This document shows positions 44,291 to 44,291 of a stretch of 44,291 nt of DNA, in pieces. The DNA is taken from positions 1 to 44,291 of the forward strand of contig JAGRLT010000012.1 in the NCBI GenBank assembly GCA_020441665.1, read 5' to 3'. The number at the start of each line of letters is the position of its first letter. The stretch's first letter is position 1. A program made the position numbers and the translations under genes. This DNA is from Nitratireductor sp. (lineage in GTDB: Bacteria; Pseudomonadota; Alphaproteobacteria; Rhizobiales; Rhizobiaceae). The notes beneath the pieces were generated by a model. That model was not told the DNA's origin. It did not search any database and saw only the letters and a list, made by a program, of their open reading frames with translations.

Positions 44291-44291
44291 C

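Overview
This window is a GC-rich stretch of an alphaproteobacterial chromosome, most likely from the Hyphomicrobiales (Rhizobiales) or a close relative. The evidence is a set of family-specific features. PdhB carries its own N-terminal lipoyl domain. IspD and IspF are fused. The cluster dusB-ntrB-ntrC-ntrY-ntrX is followed by trkA-trkH-hfq-hflX, and lptC-lptA-lptB-rpoN and metG-tatD-MBL blocks are present. No rRNA, tRNA, CRISPR array, transposase or phage gene was recognised. Nearly all of the window is ordinary core genome.

Layout: (1) 1-4563, the end of a CUT1-type sugar ABC transporter operon (binding protein, two permeases, a Gfo/Idh/MocA dehydrogenase, the ATPase), with a strong hairpin and an 18-bp tandem repeat between the binding-protein and permease genes. 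(2) 4667-5893, a convergent patatin-like lipase. (3) 6097-16295, ftsB followed by the pyruvate dehydrogenase/lipoate region: pdhA, pdhB, a small unknown gene, pdhC, an SGNH hydrolase, a small membrane protein on the other strand, a GNAT acetyltransferase, lpdA, three tiny membrane proteins, lipA and a RatA/COQ10-like protein. (4) 16578-18379 (minus), a CinA-type deamidase and ispDF. (5) 18580-30946, dusB-ntrBC, ntrYX, trkAH, hfq, hflX. Many genes here overlap by 1 to 4 bases, which points to translational coupling. (6) 30974-33906 (minus), mazG, a small lipoprotein and a secreted DUF4185-like protein, the most accessory-looking gene in the window. (7) 34141-40406, a DUF423 membrane protein, a 572-bp AT-rich gap, rnd, lptC, lptA, lptB and rpoN. 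(8) 40567-44291, an L,D-transpeptidase, then on the minus strand a partial metG, a YbaK-type deacylase, tatD and a PhnP-like metallo-hydrolase.

How the genes work together: PdhA/PdhB, PdhC and LpdA are the E1, E2 and E3 of pyruvate dehydrogenase. LipA makes the lipoyl cofactor carried by both PdhB and PdhC. NtrBC and NtrYX are two sensor/regulator pairs of nitrogen and respiratory control, and rpoN in the same window encodes sigma-54, which NtrC needs; NtrX lacks the sigma-54 contact motif. LptC/A/B export lipopolysaccharide.

I found no convincing evidence for a new multi-gene system. The most unusual features are the near-identical lipoyl modules of pdhB and pdhC, the run of three tiny membrane genes before lipA, the secreted DUF4185-like protein with evenly spaced cysteines, the long disordered N-terminus of LptC, and the 18-bp tandem repeats in two places.
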